A stretch of DNA of 64,000 nucleotides from Rhodobacteraceae bacterium UBA6197 (GTDB taxonomy: Bacteria > Pseudomonadota > Alphaproteobacteria > Rhodobacterales > Rhodobacteraceae). How positions within the stretch are numbered: position 1 is the first letter of the stretch; each line of letters begins with the position of its first letter. Where the stretch lies: contig DISZ01000015.1 of the NCBI GenBank assembly GCA_002422085.1, positions 1 through 64,000 of the forward strand, written 5' to 3'. Below are positions 21,898 to 30,141 of this stretch, in pieces. The position numbers and the translations under genes were made by a program. The notes beneath the pieces were generated by a model. It was given only the letters and a program-made list of their open reading frames with translations. It made no database searches and was not told the origin of the DNA.

Positions 21898-24294
21898 ATG
21901 CGCCCCGATCTGACCCATCTGAAAACCATTGAACAGCGTCTGCTGTGGTTGTCGCACTGGATGATCCATCACGCCAATCACGTGCGACCCAAGGTGGACG
22001 GGATCAAGGTTGGCGGGCATCAGGCCTCGTCGGCTTCGATGGTATCGATCATGACCGCGCTTTACTTCTCGACACTGAAACCGGAGGATCGGGTGGCTGT
22101 GAAACCCCATGCCTCGCCGATCTTCCACGCGATGCAGTATCTCATGGGCAACCAGACGCGCGAGAAGATGGAGAACTTCCGCGGCTTTGGTGGGGTGCAA
22201 AGCTATCCCAGCCGCACCAAGGATATCGACGATGTTGATTTCTCAACCGGTTCGGTGGGATTGGGTGTGGCGATCACGTCCTTTGCTTCGATCATTCAGG
22301 ATTACATCAAAGCCAAAAGCTGGGGAGGCGATGCCCCGATGGGCCGCATGGTCGCATTGGTGGGCGATGCCGAATTGGATGAGGGCAATATATACGAAGC
22401 CTTGCAAGAGGGTTGGAAGAACGACCTGCGCAACACATGGTGGGTGATCGACTATAACCGCCAATCGCTTGACGGGATCGTGCGAGAAGGGCTTTTCGAG
22501 CGGCTCGAGAAGATTTTCGATGCCTTCGGTTGGGACGTGGTGCGGATCAAACATGGTGCCTTGCAGCGTGCGGCATTCGAGGAACCGGGCGGAGACAAGC
22601 TGCGTCACTGGATCGACGCTTGCCCGAACCAAGAATACTCGGCGTTGACTTACATGGGCGGGGCTGTTTGGCGCAAACGGCTTTTGGATGATCTGGGGGT
22701 TCAGGGCGACGTCAGCGCATTGATTGAACGGCGCAGCGATGTTGAGTTGGCGGCACTCATGGAAAACCTCGGCGGCAACTGCGTCGAGACAATGGCCGAG
22801 ACGTTAAAAGCCATCAAGCACGACCGCCCGACTTGTTTCCTCGCCTATACGATCAAGGGTTGGGGCACGCCGATCGCAGGTCACAAGGACAACCACGGCG
22901 GGCTGATGAACAACACCCAATTTGCCGAATGGCAGGCTCATATGGGCGTTGCCAAGGGAGAGGAATGGGAGCCGATGGCAACCGTCGAGGACCCCGTTGC
23001 CTTTCGCGATTTTCTGTCGCAAGTGCCGTTCTTCGCCAAAGGGACGCGACGCTATGGCGATGCCAAGCTGGCCGTGCCCGCTATTGAAATCGACAGTTCG
23101 CGAGAGATATCGACCCAAATGGCATTCGGCAAGATTCTGGATGACTTGTCCAAGGGAGACAGTGATCTGGCCGCGCGGATTGTCACCACATCACCGGATG
23201 TTACCGGCACCACCAGTCTCGGCCCTTGGGTGAACCGCCGCAAGCTTTTTGCCCGCGCGGCGCAAGCAGATGCGTTTATCGAAAATCGCATCCCTTCCAC
23301 CGCGAAATGGGAATTCACGCCCGAGGGTCAGCACATTGAACTGGGCATTGCCGAGATGAACCTCATGTTGCTGCTAGGCGCTGCTGGCCTGAGCCACAGC
23401 ATTTTTGGCAAGCGACTGATCCCCATCGGAACCGTTTATGATCCCTTCGTCTCGCGCGGTCTCGATGCGTTGAACTATGCCTGCTACCAGAATGCGCGTT
23501 TCATGCTGGTGGGCACGCCTTCCGGCGTGACGTTGGCTCCCGAGGGCGGCGCACACCAATCCGTGGGCTCGCCGCTGATCGGGATGTCTCAGGATGGGCT
23601 GGCATCGTTTGAACCCGCCTTTGCCGACGAGTTGGCAGTAATCATGCAATGGGCTTTCGACTATCTACAGCGCGATGGCGAGGGTGACCCGGATGAGCGG
23701 ACATGGTTGCGCGATGAAACCGGTGGATCGGTCTATCTGCGTCTGACCACCAATCCGATTGAACAGCCTGGGAAACGGGGGGATGAGGATTTTCGCCAGG
23801 GTGCCATCGACGGTGCCTATTGGCTCCGCAAGCCGGGGCCGAATTGCGAGGTGGTCATTGCTTATCAGGGGGCGGTCGCGCCGGAAGCGATCAAAGCAGC
23901 GGGTATAATCGGTGAAGCGAGGCGCGATGTCGGCGTTCTCGCCGTAACGTCGGCAGACCGTCTGAACGCGGGTTGGACTGCGGCGCAACGGGCGCGCTCG
24001 CGGGGAAACAAGGCAGCGCGGGCCCATATTGAAACCCTGATGGCCGACTTGCCACCGCATTGCAAAGTCATCACCGTCATCGATGGTCATCCAGCAACGT
24101 TGTCATGGCTGGGCAGTGTTCAGGGGCATCAGACGGTTCCGTTGGGGGTCGAGCATTTTGGCCAAACGGGCACCATCGCTGATCTCTATCGCCACCATGG
24201 CATCGATGTCGCTGCCATCGTGGAAAAGGTGAATGGTTTGACGGTCGGGAAAGAACTGAACCAAAGCATTCCTGATACGCAGACCTGCAACTGA
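21898..24294 (+). CDS. mdeB: 2-oxobutanoate/pyruvate dehydrogenase E1-type protein (homodimeric, thiamine diphosphate)
   Basis: This 798-residue protein resembles homodimeric E1 subunits (AceE) but is about 90 residues shorter. The thiamine diphosphate motif GDAELDEGNIYEAL with its metal ligand Asn follows the VGLGVAITSFASI region. KGWGTPIAGHKDNHGGLMNN and the IELGIAEMNLMLLLGAAGLS transketolase-type pyrimidine domain match the family, and a carboxy-terminal transketolase domain is present. In P. putida the equivalent gene, mdeB, encodes an alpha-ketobutyrate dehydrogenase E1 that removes the product of methionine gamma-lyase. Here it starts 11 bases after mdeA with GGAAGAG as ribosome site. 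No E2 or E3 gene is adjacent, so it must borrow core acyltransferase subunits or act without them. Confidence 0.88.
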   Translation: MRPDLTHLKTIEQRLLWLSHWMIHHANHVRPKVDGIKVGGHQASSASMVSIMTALYFSTLKPEDRVAVKPHASPIFHAMQYLMGNQTREKMENFRGFGGVQSYPSRTKDIDDVDFSTGSVGLGVAITSFASIIQDYIKAKSWGGDAPMGRMVALVGDAELDEGNIYEALQEGWKNDLRNTWWVIDYNRQSLDGIVREGLFERLEKIFDAFGWDVVRIKHGALQRAAFEEPGGDKLRHWIDACPNQEYSALTYMGGAVWRKRLLDDLGVQGDVSALIERRSDVELAALMENLGGNCVETMAETLKAIKHDRPTCFLAYTIKGWGTPIAGHKDNHGGLMNNTQFAEWQAHMGVAKGEEWEPMATVEDPVAFRDFLSQVPFFAKGTRRYGDAKLAVPAIEIDSSREISTQMAFGKILDDLSKGDSDLAARIVTTSPDVTGTTSLGPWVNRRKLFARAAQADAFIENRIPSTAKWEFTPEGQHIELGIAEMNLMLLLGAAGLSHSIFGKRLIPIGTVYDPFVSRGLDALNYACYQNARFMLVGTPSGVTLAPEGGAHQSVGSPLIGMSQDGLASFEPAFADELAVIMQWAFDYLQRDGEGDPDERTWLRDETGGSVYLRLTTNPIEQPGKRGDEDFRQGAIDGAYWLRKPGPNCEVVIAYQGAVAPEAIKAAGIIGEARRDVGVLAVTSADRLNAGWTAAQRARSRGNKAARAHIETLMADLPPHCKVITVIDGHPATLSWLGSVQGHQTVPLGVEHFGQTGTIADLYRHHGIDVAAIVEKVNGLTVGKELNQSIPDTQTCN

Positions 24295-24521
24295 GCTTTT
24301 GTGACCAATACCGTGACTGTGAATGGCGGCTCCCTGTGGTTCAGCGATCAACGTGACCGGCCCAGAGCGGACATCTACCGGCCATTCGGGATGCTGCGGT
24401 GCGGTCCGCCGAAGGAGACATTCGCTGCGCGTGTTAAATGAGGCTGACGCCGGAAGTCAGGAGTGCGAACATAGCTGCCGTTTCGGCGAACCTCCGTTTC
24501 TGTGACCTACGCGCCCGGTAG

Positions 24522-25469
24522 TCAGCCCGCCGGTTCCTCGTCCAGCGGAACAAGCAAATCCGATATCTGCTGCCTTAGCCAGAGATGGGCCGGGCTCGAG
24601 GAATAGCGCTTGTGCCAGACCATCGCGATCTGTGCCGTGGGGACGGGCATTGGTGCGCGATAGATGTCTAGTCCGGCCTCCGGTGCGATACGGCGCGCAA
24701 GCGCGCTGGGCAACAACGCGATGAGATCCGAGCCCGCGACGGCACGATAAACGCCTGAGAAACTTGGCATCGTCATGATCACCCGGCGTTCGCGCCCGAC
24801 CTTTGCCAAAGCGGCATCGCCCATCGCCTTGCTATTGCCTTCCGGCGAGAAGAGCACATGACCCAGATCGCAGAATAGATCGATCGGCACGACGCCGCCG
24901 GGTGTCAGGCCGGCCCGCGTCAGCCGAGGATGCCGCAGCCGCGCGATGACCGAGAACCCCGACCGGAACACCGGCTGGGATTTCACCCAATCAGGCAGGT
25001 CTGTCAGCGGGATCAGCGCCAGATCGACATCGTAGCGCTCCAGTGTTTCGATATAGCTGTCTGGTACGAGGTCGACGAGATGAATGCGCATGGACGGCGC
25101 CAGTGCCTGCAACCGGTCCGCCAGCCGCGGCATGAGCAACTCGGCGAAGAAATCGCTTCCGGAAATCCGGAAGGCCTCCTTGGAGGCCGCCGGGTTGAAG
25201 GCTGGCGGCCCTTGGATCAGGGCTTCGATGCGCCCCATGGTTTCGCGGAGCGGAACCTCGAGCGACAGGGCGAAATGCGTCGGCTCCAGGCCTTGTCCGC
25301 GCCGAAAGAACAATTCGTCTCCCAGTGCTGTCCGCAAACGCGCGAGTGCAGCTGACACGGCCGGTTGCGACAGTCCGATGCGTTCGCCCGCGCGAACGGT
25401 CGAATGCTCCCGCAAGAGGGCGTCCAGGACGCGAAGCAGATTTAGATCGAAGCTCGGTAAATTCGTCAT
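24522..25469 (-). CDS. LysR-family transcriptional regulator
   Basis: This 315-residue protein has the amino-terminal winged HTH of LysR (FDLNLLRVLDALLREHSTVR, then IGLSQPAVSAALARLRTALG DELF in the usual register) and a substrate-binding effector domain (AFRISGSDFFAELLMPRLAD onward). It resembles the NodD/NahR-like branch in its ending. It is divergent from a cupin gene across about 100 bases that contain a perfect ATTCATATGAAT palindrome (25499-25510) in an AT-rich stretch. LysR regulators usually bind such divergent regions, so the cupin and the membrane protein behind it are its likely targets. The inducer cannot be read from the sequence. Confidence 0.9.
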   Translation of the reverse strand: MTNLPSFDLNLLRVLDALLREHSTVRAGERIGLSQPAVSAALARLRTALGDELFFRRGQGLEPTHFALSLEVPLRETMGRIEALIQGPPAFNPAASKEAFRISGSDFFAELLMPRLADRLQALAPSMRIHLVDLVPDSYIETLERYDVDLALIPLTDLPDWVKSQPVFRSGFSVIARLRHPRLTRAGLTPGGVVPIDLFCDLGHVLFSPEGNSKAMGDAALAKVGRERRVIMTMPSFSGVYRAVAGSDLIALLPSALARRIAPEAGLDIYRAPMPVPTAQIAMVWHKRYSSSPAHLWLRQQISDLLVPLDEEPAG

Positions 25470-25498
25470 GTCGATATGATTAATACAAACAATCGATT

Positions 25499-25510
25499 AT
25501 TCATATGAAT
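25499..25510. promoter_or_regulatory. Candidate LysR operator between divergent genes
   Basis: ATTCATATGAAT is a perfect 12-bp palindrome within an AT-rich divergent promoter region (about 25470-25520), between the lysR and cupin start codons. Confidence 0.45.
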
Positions 25511-25573
25511 TATTCAGCGCTAGTGTGACGACATCGAAGGCGCCTTCATTTCCCACATTTCATGGAGGAAACG

Positions 25574-26041
25574 ATGAAACACACGATACTTGGACCCGAT
25601 GCCGTTGAATGGCTCGGGGTATATTATCGCACGATCCTGGCGACGACCGACACAGGTGGTGGCATGTCGATCACCGAATCCGTCTCGCCACCCCGGTCGG
25701 GGCCGCCCCGGCACATTCACCATGATGCGGACGAGACCTTCGTCCTACTTTCCGGCGACTTGGATTTCTGGCTGGACGGCCACCGCATCACGCGTGGGCC
25801 GAGTCAGACGTTCTTCGTTCCCCGCGGCAAGGAACACACGTTTCGCGTTGTCAGCGATGTCCCGGCGCGGCATCTGACGATCCTGACACCGGGCGGGTTC
25901 GAGGGGTTCTTCGCCGAAATGGCGGCCGGCCAGTGCCGGATTCCCGAGGACATGGCCGTCATTGAAGAGATTGCCGCCCGCTATCAACTCACCTTTACCG
26001 GACCGCCGCTGGACCCCTGTCTTGCGGAAGCATCCAGATGA
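25574..26041 (+). CDS. Cupin-domain protein (quercetin-dioxygenase-like)
   Basis: This 155-residue single-domain cupin has the metal-binding set HIHHDADETFVLLSGDLDFW (His, His, Glu) and a second motif FVPRGKEHTFRV with the fourth His. The start is the ATG at 25574, which has GGAGGAAA directly before it; the in-frame ATG at 25562 is part of that ribosome site. Such cupins can be dioxygenases, isomerases or ligand sensors, and the specific reaction cannot be told. It overlaps the following membrane-protein gene by ATGA (26038-26041), and the pair is divergent from a LysR regulator. Confidence 0.8.
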   Translation: MKHTILGPDAVEWLGVYYRTILATTDTGGGMSITESVSPPRSGPPRHIHHDADETFVLLSGDLDFWLDGHRITRGPSQTFFVPRGKEHTFRVVSDVPARHLTILTPGGFEGFFAEMAAGQCRIPEDMAVIEEIAARYQLTFTGPPLDPCLAEASR

Positions 26042-26460
26042 AAACGCTGCCAACGCTCTTTTTCGCCACCGGCGGGATATTTGCTCTTTGCGGCATGATC
26101 TGGGGCATCCAGATGTCGGCCAGCCATGATCACACCCTTGCCCCCGCCCATGCGCACCTGAACCTGATCGGTCTTGTCCTGATGTCGATCTTCGGAACCT
26201 TCTACGCCCTGTCTCCGCAGGCTGGCCAAAGCAGGTTGGCCAAGCTGCACTACGGCCTCGCAACCCTATCGGTCGTCGTGATGGTGCCAGGGATCGTGAT
26301 GGCAATCACGGGTCGAGGTGAAGCTCTCGCCGCCTCCGGATCCATCCTGGCGATCACCTCTATTGCGCTGTTCATCTTCGTCGTTCTGCGGCATCCCGTC
26401 GGTGGCGCGGCCCGGAGTGCGGATGACGAAGCTGCCGTTCTGCCGCAACCGGCGGAGTGA
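26038..26460 (+). CDS. Four-helix integral membrane protein, function unknown
   Basis: The 140-residue protein has four hydrophobic segments: TLFFATGGIFALCGMIWGI, HLNLIGLVLMSIFGTFYAL, LATLSVVVMVPGIVMAI and GSILAITSIALFIFVVL. A conserved-looking HAHLNLIG stretch lies at the start of helix two. Histidines in that position recall heme-copper oxidase subunit I-like small proteins, but the similarity is local. It is translationally coupled to the cupin gene (ATGA), which implies a joint function. Confidence 0.7.
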   Translation: MKTLPTLFFATGGIFALCGMIWGIQMSASHDHTLAPAHAHLNLIGLVLMSIFGTFYALSPQAGQSRLAKLHYGLATLSVVVMVPGIVMAITGRGEALAASGSILAITSIALFIFVVLRHPVGGAARSADDEAAVLPQPAE

Positions 26461-26765
26461 CGTTCGTCTCCGGTGCGTGGACGAAAGACGCGCCGGAGAC
26501 ATGCGACCATGCAGTCACAGGGAGCAAGCCGTGAATTGTATTTGTTGCTGATCTTGTCCGTTTCGCATGATTGATACGTGGCGGACGGGAAACCGGAAGC
26601 GGACGCTCGTTGCAGTGCAAAAGAACGTCACCTTGGGCTCATTGCGGACATCTTCTGCAATGCAGCGATCTGGACAAAACCTTACCTTTCTGTCCAGATC
26701 TTGGGATGATTGTTGGACGCCTTGTTGTTTTTCACAAACGAATTCAGCAGGTTGTCACAGGTTGT
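26461..26765. other. Intergenic stretch without a convincing gene
   Basis: About 300 bases hold no coding frame I can support on either strand. The stretch lies between the membrane-protein gene and the integrase remnant and includes a short inverted pair, GATCTGGACA and TGTCCAGATC (26668-26702). It is probably decayed island DNA. Confidence 0.4.
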
Positions 26766-27020
26766 TCAGTGAGCGCCCGAAGCACGGAAGCGGCCGTTCA
26801 CTGTGCCGTCGACTTGACCAATTCTGGCGGCCTCAAAGCCATCCAAGCTTTCGGAGTTCGCGATTTCGGCCTCAACTTTCTTGATCCATGCCCTTGCCGA
26901 GACCTGCTTGTCGAAAGTCCTTCCAAGATTGACGACAACTTTGCCATCTTGCTTTTTTCGGATTTGAGCGGTGTAGCGGGTGATACCTTTCTTGTTCTTG
27001 TGCTTGGTGATCGTGCCCAT
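26766..27020 (-). pseudogene. Amino-terminal remnant of a dusA-type site-specific integrase
   Basis: The frame starts MGTITKHKNKKGITRYTAQI at 27020 and continues RKKQDGKVVVNLGRTFDKQV and WIKKVEAEIA, the arm-binding amino-terminal domain of phage-like tyrosine recombinases. It ends after 84 residues, with no core-binding or catalytic domain. It reads away from dusA from about 240 bases upstream, which is where integrases of dusA-targeting genomic islands sit. The lost catalytic part would have lain to the left. The element is no longer self-mobile through this gene. Confidence 0.75.
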
Positions 27021-27176
27021 TCGATGTTCCTCGAAATATATCATTTTTGAAACTGATCCGAGTGCAAAGACGCCTCGGAAGTTTTGTTGAATCGGGGAAT
27101 AGAGGCGGGCCTCGCGCTTGGCGAATGAGGTCAAACCTGCAGCTGGAAGTTGCGGCATGGAATTTGCGGCTACGCG

Positions 27177-27215
27177 GTGCTACACGAACGACCCGAGTGC
27201 TACACCGTGTAGCAC
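27177..27215. repeat. Three copies of GTGCTACAC upstream of dusA
   Basis: GTGCTACAC occurs at 27177-27185 and 27197-27205 (20 bases apart, direct) and inverted at 27207-27215. The last two form a near-continuous palindrome GTGCTACAC-C-GTGTAGCAC. This could be an operator for dusA or the integrase, or accessory binding sites of the integration region. Confidence 0.6.
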
Positions 27216-27262
27216 TTTGTCGAGAAATCTCGCGAAAACGGACGAAATCGGAGCAAATCGGA

Positions 27263-28273
27263 ATGGTGCCGGAACAAGAAAAGCCCAATAAACAAGGGTT
27301 TTCGACGCTCGACAGTGCTGCGCGGCTGTCGGTTGCCCCGATGATGGACTGGACGGACCGCAATTGCCGCCTGTTTCACCGTCAGATTACCGCCTGCGCC
27401 TTGCTTTATACCGAGATGGTGACCGCCCCGGCAGTGATCCATGGCAATCGCGCGCATCTTCTGGACCATCAAGACGATCATCCGGTGGCGCTGCAACTGG
27501 GCGGCTCGGATCCGGCGGAACTGGCAAAGGCCACGCGGATTGCCTCGGACTGGGCCTATGACGAGGTCAACCTGAACTGCGGTTGCCCCTCGGATCGGGT
27601 GCAATCGGGGGCTTTTGGCGCGGTGTTGATGAAGACGCCCGACCTCGTGGCCGAATGTGTGGCCGCGATGATCGCCGTCAGCCCGGTCGAGGTGACGGTG
27701 AAATGCCGTATCGGGGTGGACGATCAAACCCCGGAGCACGTGCTGCCGCGCTTCTTGGAGACAGTGTCCAAAGCCGGGGTGACGCGGTTCCAGATTCACG
27801 CCCGCAAGGCATGGCTGCAAGGCCTTTCGCCGAAAGACAACCGCGAGATCCCGCCCCTCGACTACGCTTTGGTGCGGCAGATGAAGGCCGAATTCCCGCA
27901 TCTGCACCTGTCGATCAATGGCGGCATTGCCAGCCTGTCGCAGGCCAAGGCGTTCTTGGCAGAGGGGCTTGACGGGGTGATGCTGGGTCGCGCCGCCTAT
28001 CATGAACCGTTCAACACGCTGGGCGCGCTGGATGCGGAGCTGTTCGGACAGGGCACGCCCAAGGATGCCATCGCGGTGGCCGAGGCGATGCGCCCGCTGA
28101 TCGCGGCGCATCTGGCGCGAGGCGGGCGGCTGCACCAGATCACCCGCCACATGCTGGGCCTGTTTCACGGCCGTCCCGGCGCGCGCGGTTGGCGCCGGGT
28201 GCTGTCGGAAGGCGCAACCGCCGAGGGCGCGGGTCTCGCGCTTTATGACGCGGCGCTGGCGCAGGTGCGATAG
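27263..28273 (+). CDS. dusA: tRNA-dihydrouridine synthase A
   Basis: This 336-residue FMN enzyme reduces uridines in the D-loop of tRNA. The diagnostic beginning RLSVAPMMDWTDRNCRLFHR, the LQLGGSDP segment, VNLNCGCPSDRVQSGAFGAV with the catalytic Cys, TVKCRIGVDD, and FQIHARKAWLQGLSPKDNRE are all DusA features. I choose the ATG at 27263, which gives a normal-length protein; the open frame extends upstream to 27047 without family support and overlaps the integrase promoter region. The 5' part of dusA is an established integration site for genomic islands, and an integrase remnant lies just upstream here. To the right lies conserved core chromosome. Confidence 0.93.
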   Translation: MVPEQEKPNKQGFSTLDSAARLSVAPMMDWTDRNCRLFHRQITACALLYTEMVTAPAVIHGNRAHLLDHQDDHPVALQLGGSDPAELAKATRIASDWAYDEVNLNCGCPSDRVQSGAFGAVLMKTPDLVAECVAAMIAVSPVEVTVKCRIGVDDQTPEHVLPRFLETVSKAGVTRFQIHARKAWLQGLSPKDNREIPPLDYALVRQMKAEFPHLHLSINGGIASLSQAKAFLAEGLDGVMLGRAAYHEPFNTLGALDAELFGQGTPKDAIAVAEAMRPLIAAHLARGGRLHQITRHMLGLFHGRPGARGWRRVLSEGATAEGAGLALYDAALAQVR

Positions 28274-28325
28274 GCACTGGCATCGGCCGCCCAGCTTCGC
28301 TACGCACAACCAAACGGAGGACGCC

Positions 28326-29141
28326 ATGCCCGAAATCATCCCCCTGATCCCGATGATCCTGATGTTGATGGCGGTCGGCGCCTTCGCGGGGCTGCTGGCC
28401 GGTCTGCTCGGGGTCGGGGGGGGAATCGTTCTGGTGCCGGGGTTCTTTTGGCTTTTCTCGGCAATGGGGTATGGTTCGGATCATCTGATGCAGATTTGCC
28501 TTGCAACCTCGCTGGCCACGATCATCGCGACCTCGGCCCGCTCGGTGATGTCGCACCACAAGAAGGGCGCGGTAAACTGGGACATCCTGCGCGGCTGGGC
28601 ACCAGGGATCATGCTGGGCGCAGTGCTGGGGGTGGCGGTGGTATCACGTCTCACGACGCCGACCTTGCAGGCGATATTTGGGGGCCTCGCGGTGCTGATC
28701 GCGCTCTACATGGCCTTTGGCCGCAGCGACTGGCGGTTGGGGACCGTGATGCCGACGGGGGCGCTGCGCGCCGCGCTGTCGCCCTTGATCGGCTTTTTGT
28801 CCGTTCTGATGGGGATCGGCGGCGGCTCGTTCGGGGTGCCCTTGATGACGCTGCACGGCGTGCCGATCCACCGCGCGGTGGCCACGACGGCGGGTTTTGG
28901 CGCGGCCATCGCCACACCTTCGGTGCTGGCGTTCTTGTTTGTGCGGATCCCCGTAGCGCCCCCCCTGACAATCGGCGCGGTCAATATCCCCGCGTTTCTG
29001 GTGGTGATCTCGATGACCCTTCTAACCGCCCCTCTGGGCGCCGCCCTTGCCCACAGAACAGACCCAAAGCGGCTCAGACGTATCTTCGCCGCCTTTCTGA
29101 CCATTGTTGCGTTGAACATGCTGCGCAAAGCCCTGCTTTAA
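28326..29141 (+). CDS. TauE/SafE-family sulfite or organic-anion permease
   Basis: The 271-residue polytopic membrane protein has about eight helices in two repeats. Each repeat starts with the family glycine motif: GAFAGLLAGLLGVGGGIVLV near the start, and FLSVLMGIGGGSFGVPLM in the second half. TauE/SafE proteins export sulfite, sulfoacetate or related anions. No sulfur gene is adjacent, so the substrate is open. The start at 28326 follows GGAGGACGCC. It is downstream of dusA by about 50 bases and convergent with mazG. Confidence 0.85.
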   Translation: MPEIIPLIPMILMLMAVGAFAGLLAGLLGVGGGIVLVPGFFWLFSAMGYGSDHLMQICLATSLATIIATSARSVMSHHKKGAVNWDILRGWAPGIMLGAVLGVAVVSRLTTPTLQAIFGGLAVLIALYMAFGRSDWRLGTVMPTGALRAALSPLIGFLSVLMGIGGGSFGVPLMTLHGVPIHRAVATTAGFGAAIATPSVLAFLFVRIPVAPPLTIGAVNIPAFLVVISMTLLTAPLGAALAHRTDPKRLRRIFAAFLTIVALNMLRKALL

Positions 29142-29200
29142 GGCGCGCTTCTTTTTGGCCTGAAACTCCGGGGGGCGTCCGAAGGACGGGGGGCAGGCCC

Positions 29201-29260
29201 CCAACCGCGCCCGGCCCAACCGCGCCCGGCCCAACCGCGCCCGGCCTAACCGCGCTCGGC
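29201..29260. repeat. 15-bp tandem repeat at the end of mazG
   Basis: Three identical units CCAACCGCGCCCGGC (29201-29245) and a fourth variant CTAACCGCGCTCGGC (29246-29260) run head to tail. The fourth unit contains the mazG stop codon (TAG on the minus strand), created by the C-to-T difference. Confidence 0.85.
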
Positions 29261-30079
29261 CCGTTTGGCGGCATCCCAAAGCGCGTCCATTTCGGCCAGA
29301 TCGCTGTCTTCGGGGCGTTTGCCACGAGCCTGCAGGGCGGCCTCGACCGCACCAAACCGGCGGGTGAACTTCGCGTTGGTCTGGCGCAGGGCGGCTTCGG
29401 CATCCAGCCCCAGATGCCGCCCCAGATTGACCATGACAAACATCAGATCGCCAAATTCCTCGGCCAGCGCCTCGGGGCCAAGGCTCTCGCGCGCCTCGAC
29501 CAACTCGTCCGCCTCTTCGACGATCTTGGCCAGCACCTGATCGGTCGAGGGCCAGTCGAACCCGACCCGTGCTGCCCGCTTTTGCAGCTTGAGCGCGCGC
29601 GTCAGCGCCGGCAACCCCAGCGCCACCCCATCCAGCACCCCGGGCTCGGCCCGCGCGCCGCGCTCGGCGGCCTTGATCGCCTCCCAGTCGGCGGTCTGCT
29701 GCTCGGGCGTCTTGTCGCGGCTCTCGTCGCCAAAAACATGCGGATGGCGCGCGACCATCTTGTCGCTGATCGCCCGCGCCACATCGGCAAAGTCGAACTT
29801 CCCCGTCTCGGCCCCGATCTGCGTGTGATACACCACCTGCAACAGCAAATCGCCCAACTCTCCGGCCAATTCCCCCCACGCCTGCCGTGCAATGGCGTCG
29901 GCGACTTCATGAGCCTCTTCAATGGTATACGGCGCGATGCTGGCAAAATCCTGAGCGATGTCCCACGGGCAGCCGGTGGCCGGGTCGCGCAGACGCATCA
30001 TGATCGCGATCAACCGTGCCATTTGCCGTTCGGCCCCGCCCGAGGGATCGCGGATCAGGGCATCTTCGGATTTGGTCAT
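29246..30079 (-). CDS. mazG: Nucleoside triphosphate pyrophosphohydrolase MazG
   Basis: The 277-residue protein hydrolyses (d)NTPs to monophosphate and pyrophosphate, a housecleaning and stringent-response-linked role. It has two MazG domains. The first has WDIAQDFASIAPYTIEEAHE with the metal-binding EEAHEVADAI and GELGDLLLQVVYHTQI. The second has the ILAKIVEEADELVEARES-like helix and AEEFGDLMFVMVNLGRHLGL. The length matches proteobacterial MazG. The carboxy-terminus AERG runs into a 15-bp minisatellite, whose fourth copy supplies the stop. Confidence 0.93.
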   Translation of the reverse strand: MTKSEDALIRDPSGGAERQMARLIAIMMRLRDPATGCPWDIAQDFASIAPYTIEEAHEVADAIARQAWGELAGELGDLLLQVVYHTQIGAETGKFDFADVARAISDKMVARHPHVFGDESRDKTPEQQTADWEAIKAAERGARAEPGVLDGVALGLPALTRALKLQKRAARVGFDWPSTDQVLAKIVEEADELVEARESLGPEALAEEFGDLMFVMVNLGRHLGLDAEAALRQTNAKFTRRFGAVEAALQARGKRPEDSDLAEMDALWDAAKRAERG

Positions 30080-30141
30080 TGCACAGGGGCCTCAAATGGG
30101 ATGATCTCGCCCAGTATCTCCAACCTTCGAGAAGAGTCCAC

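Noticed and set aside
26461..26765. Possible coding remnant between the membrane protein and the integrase relic
   Set aside because: All frames are short and give no recognisable segment on either strand.
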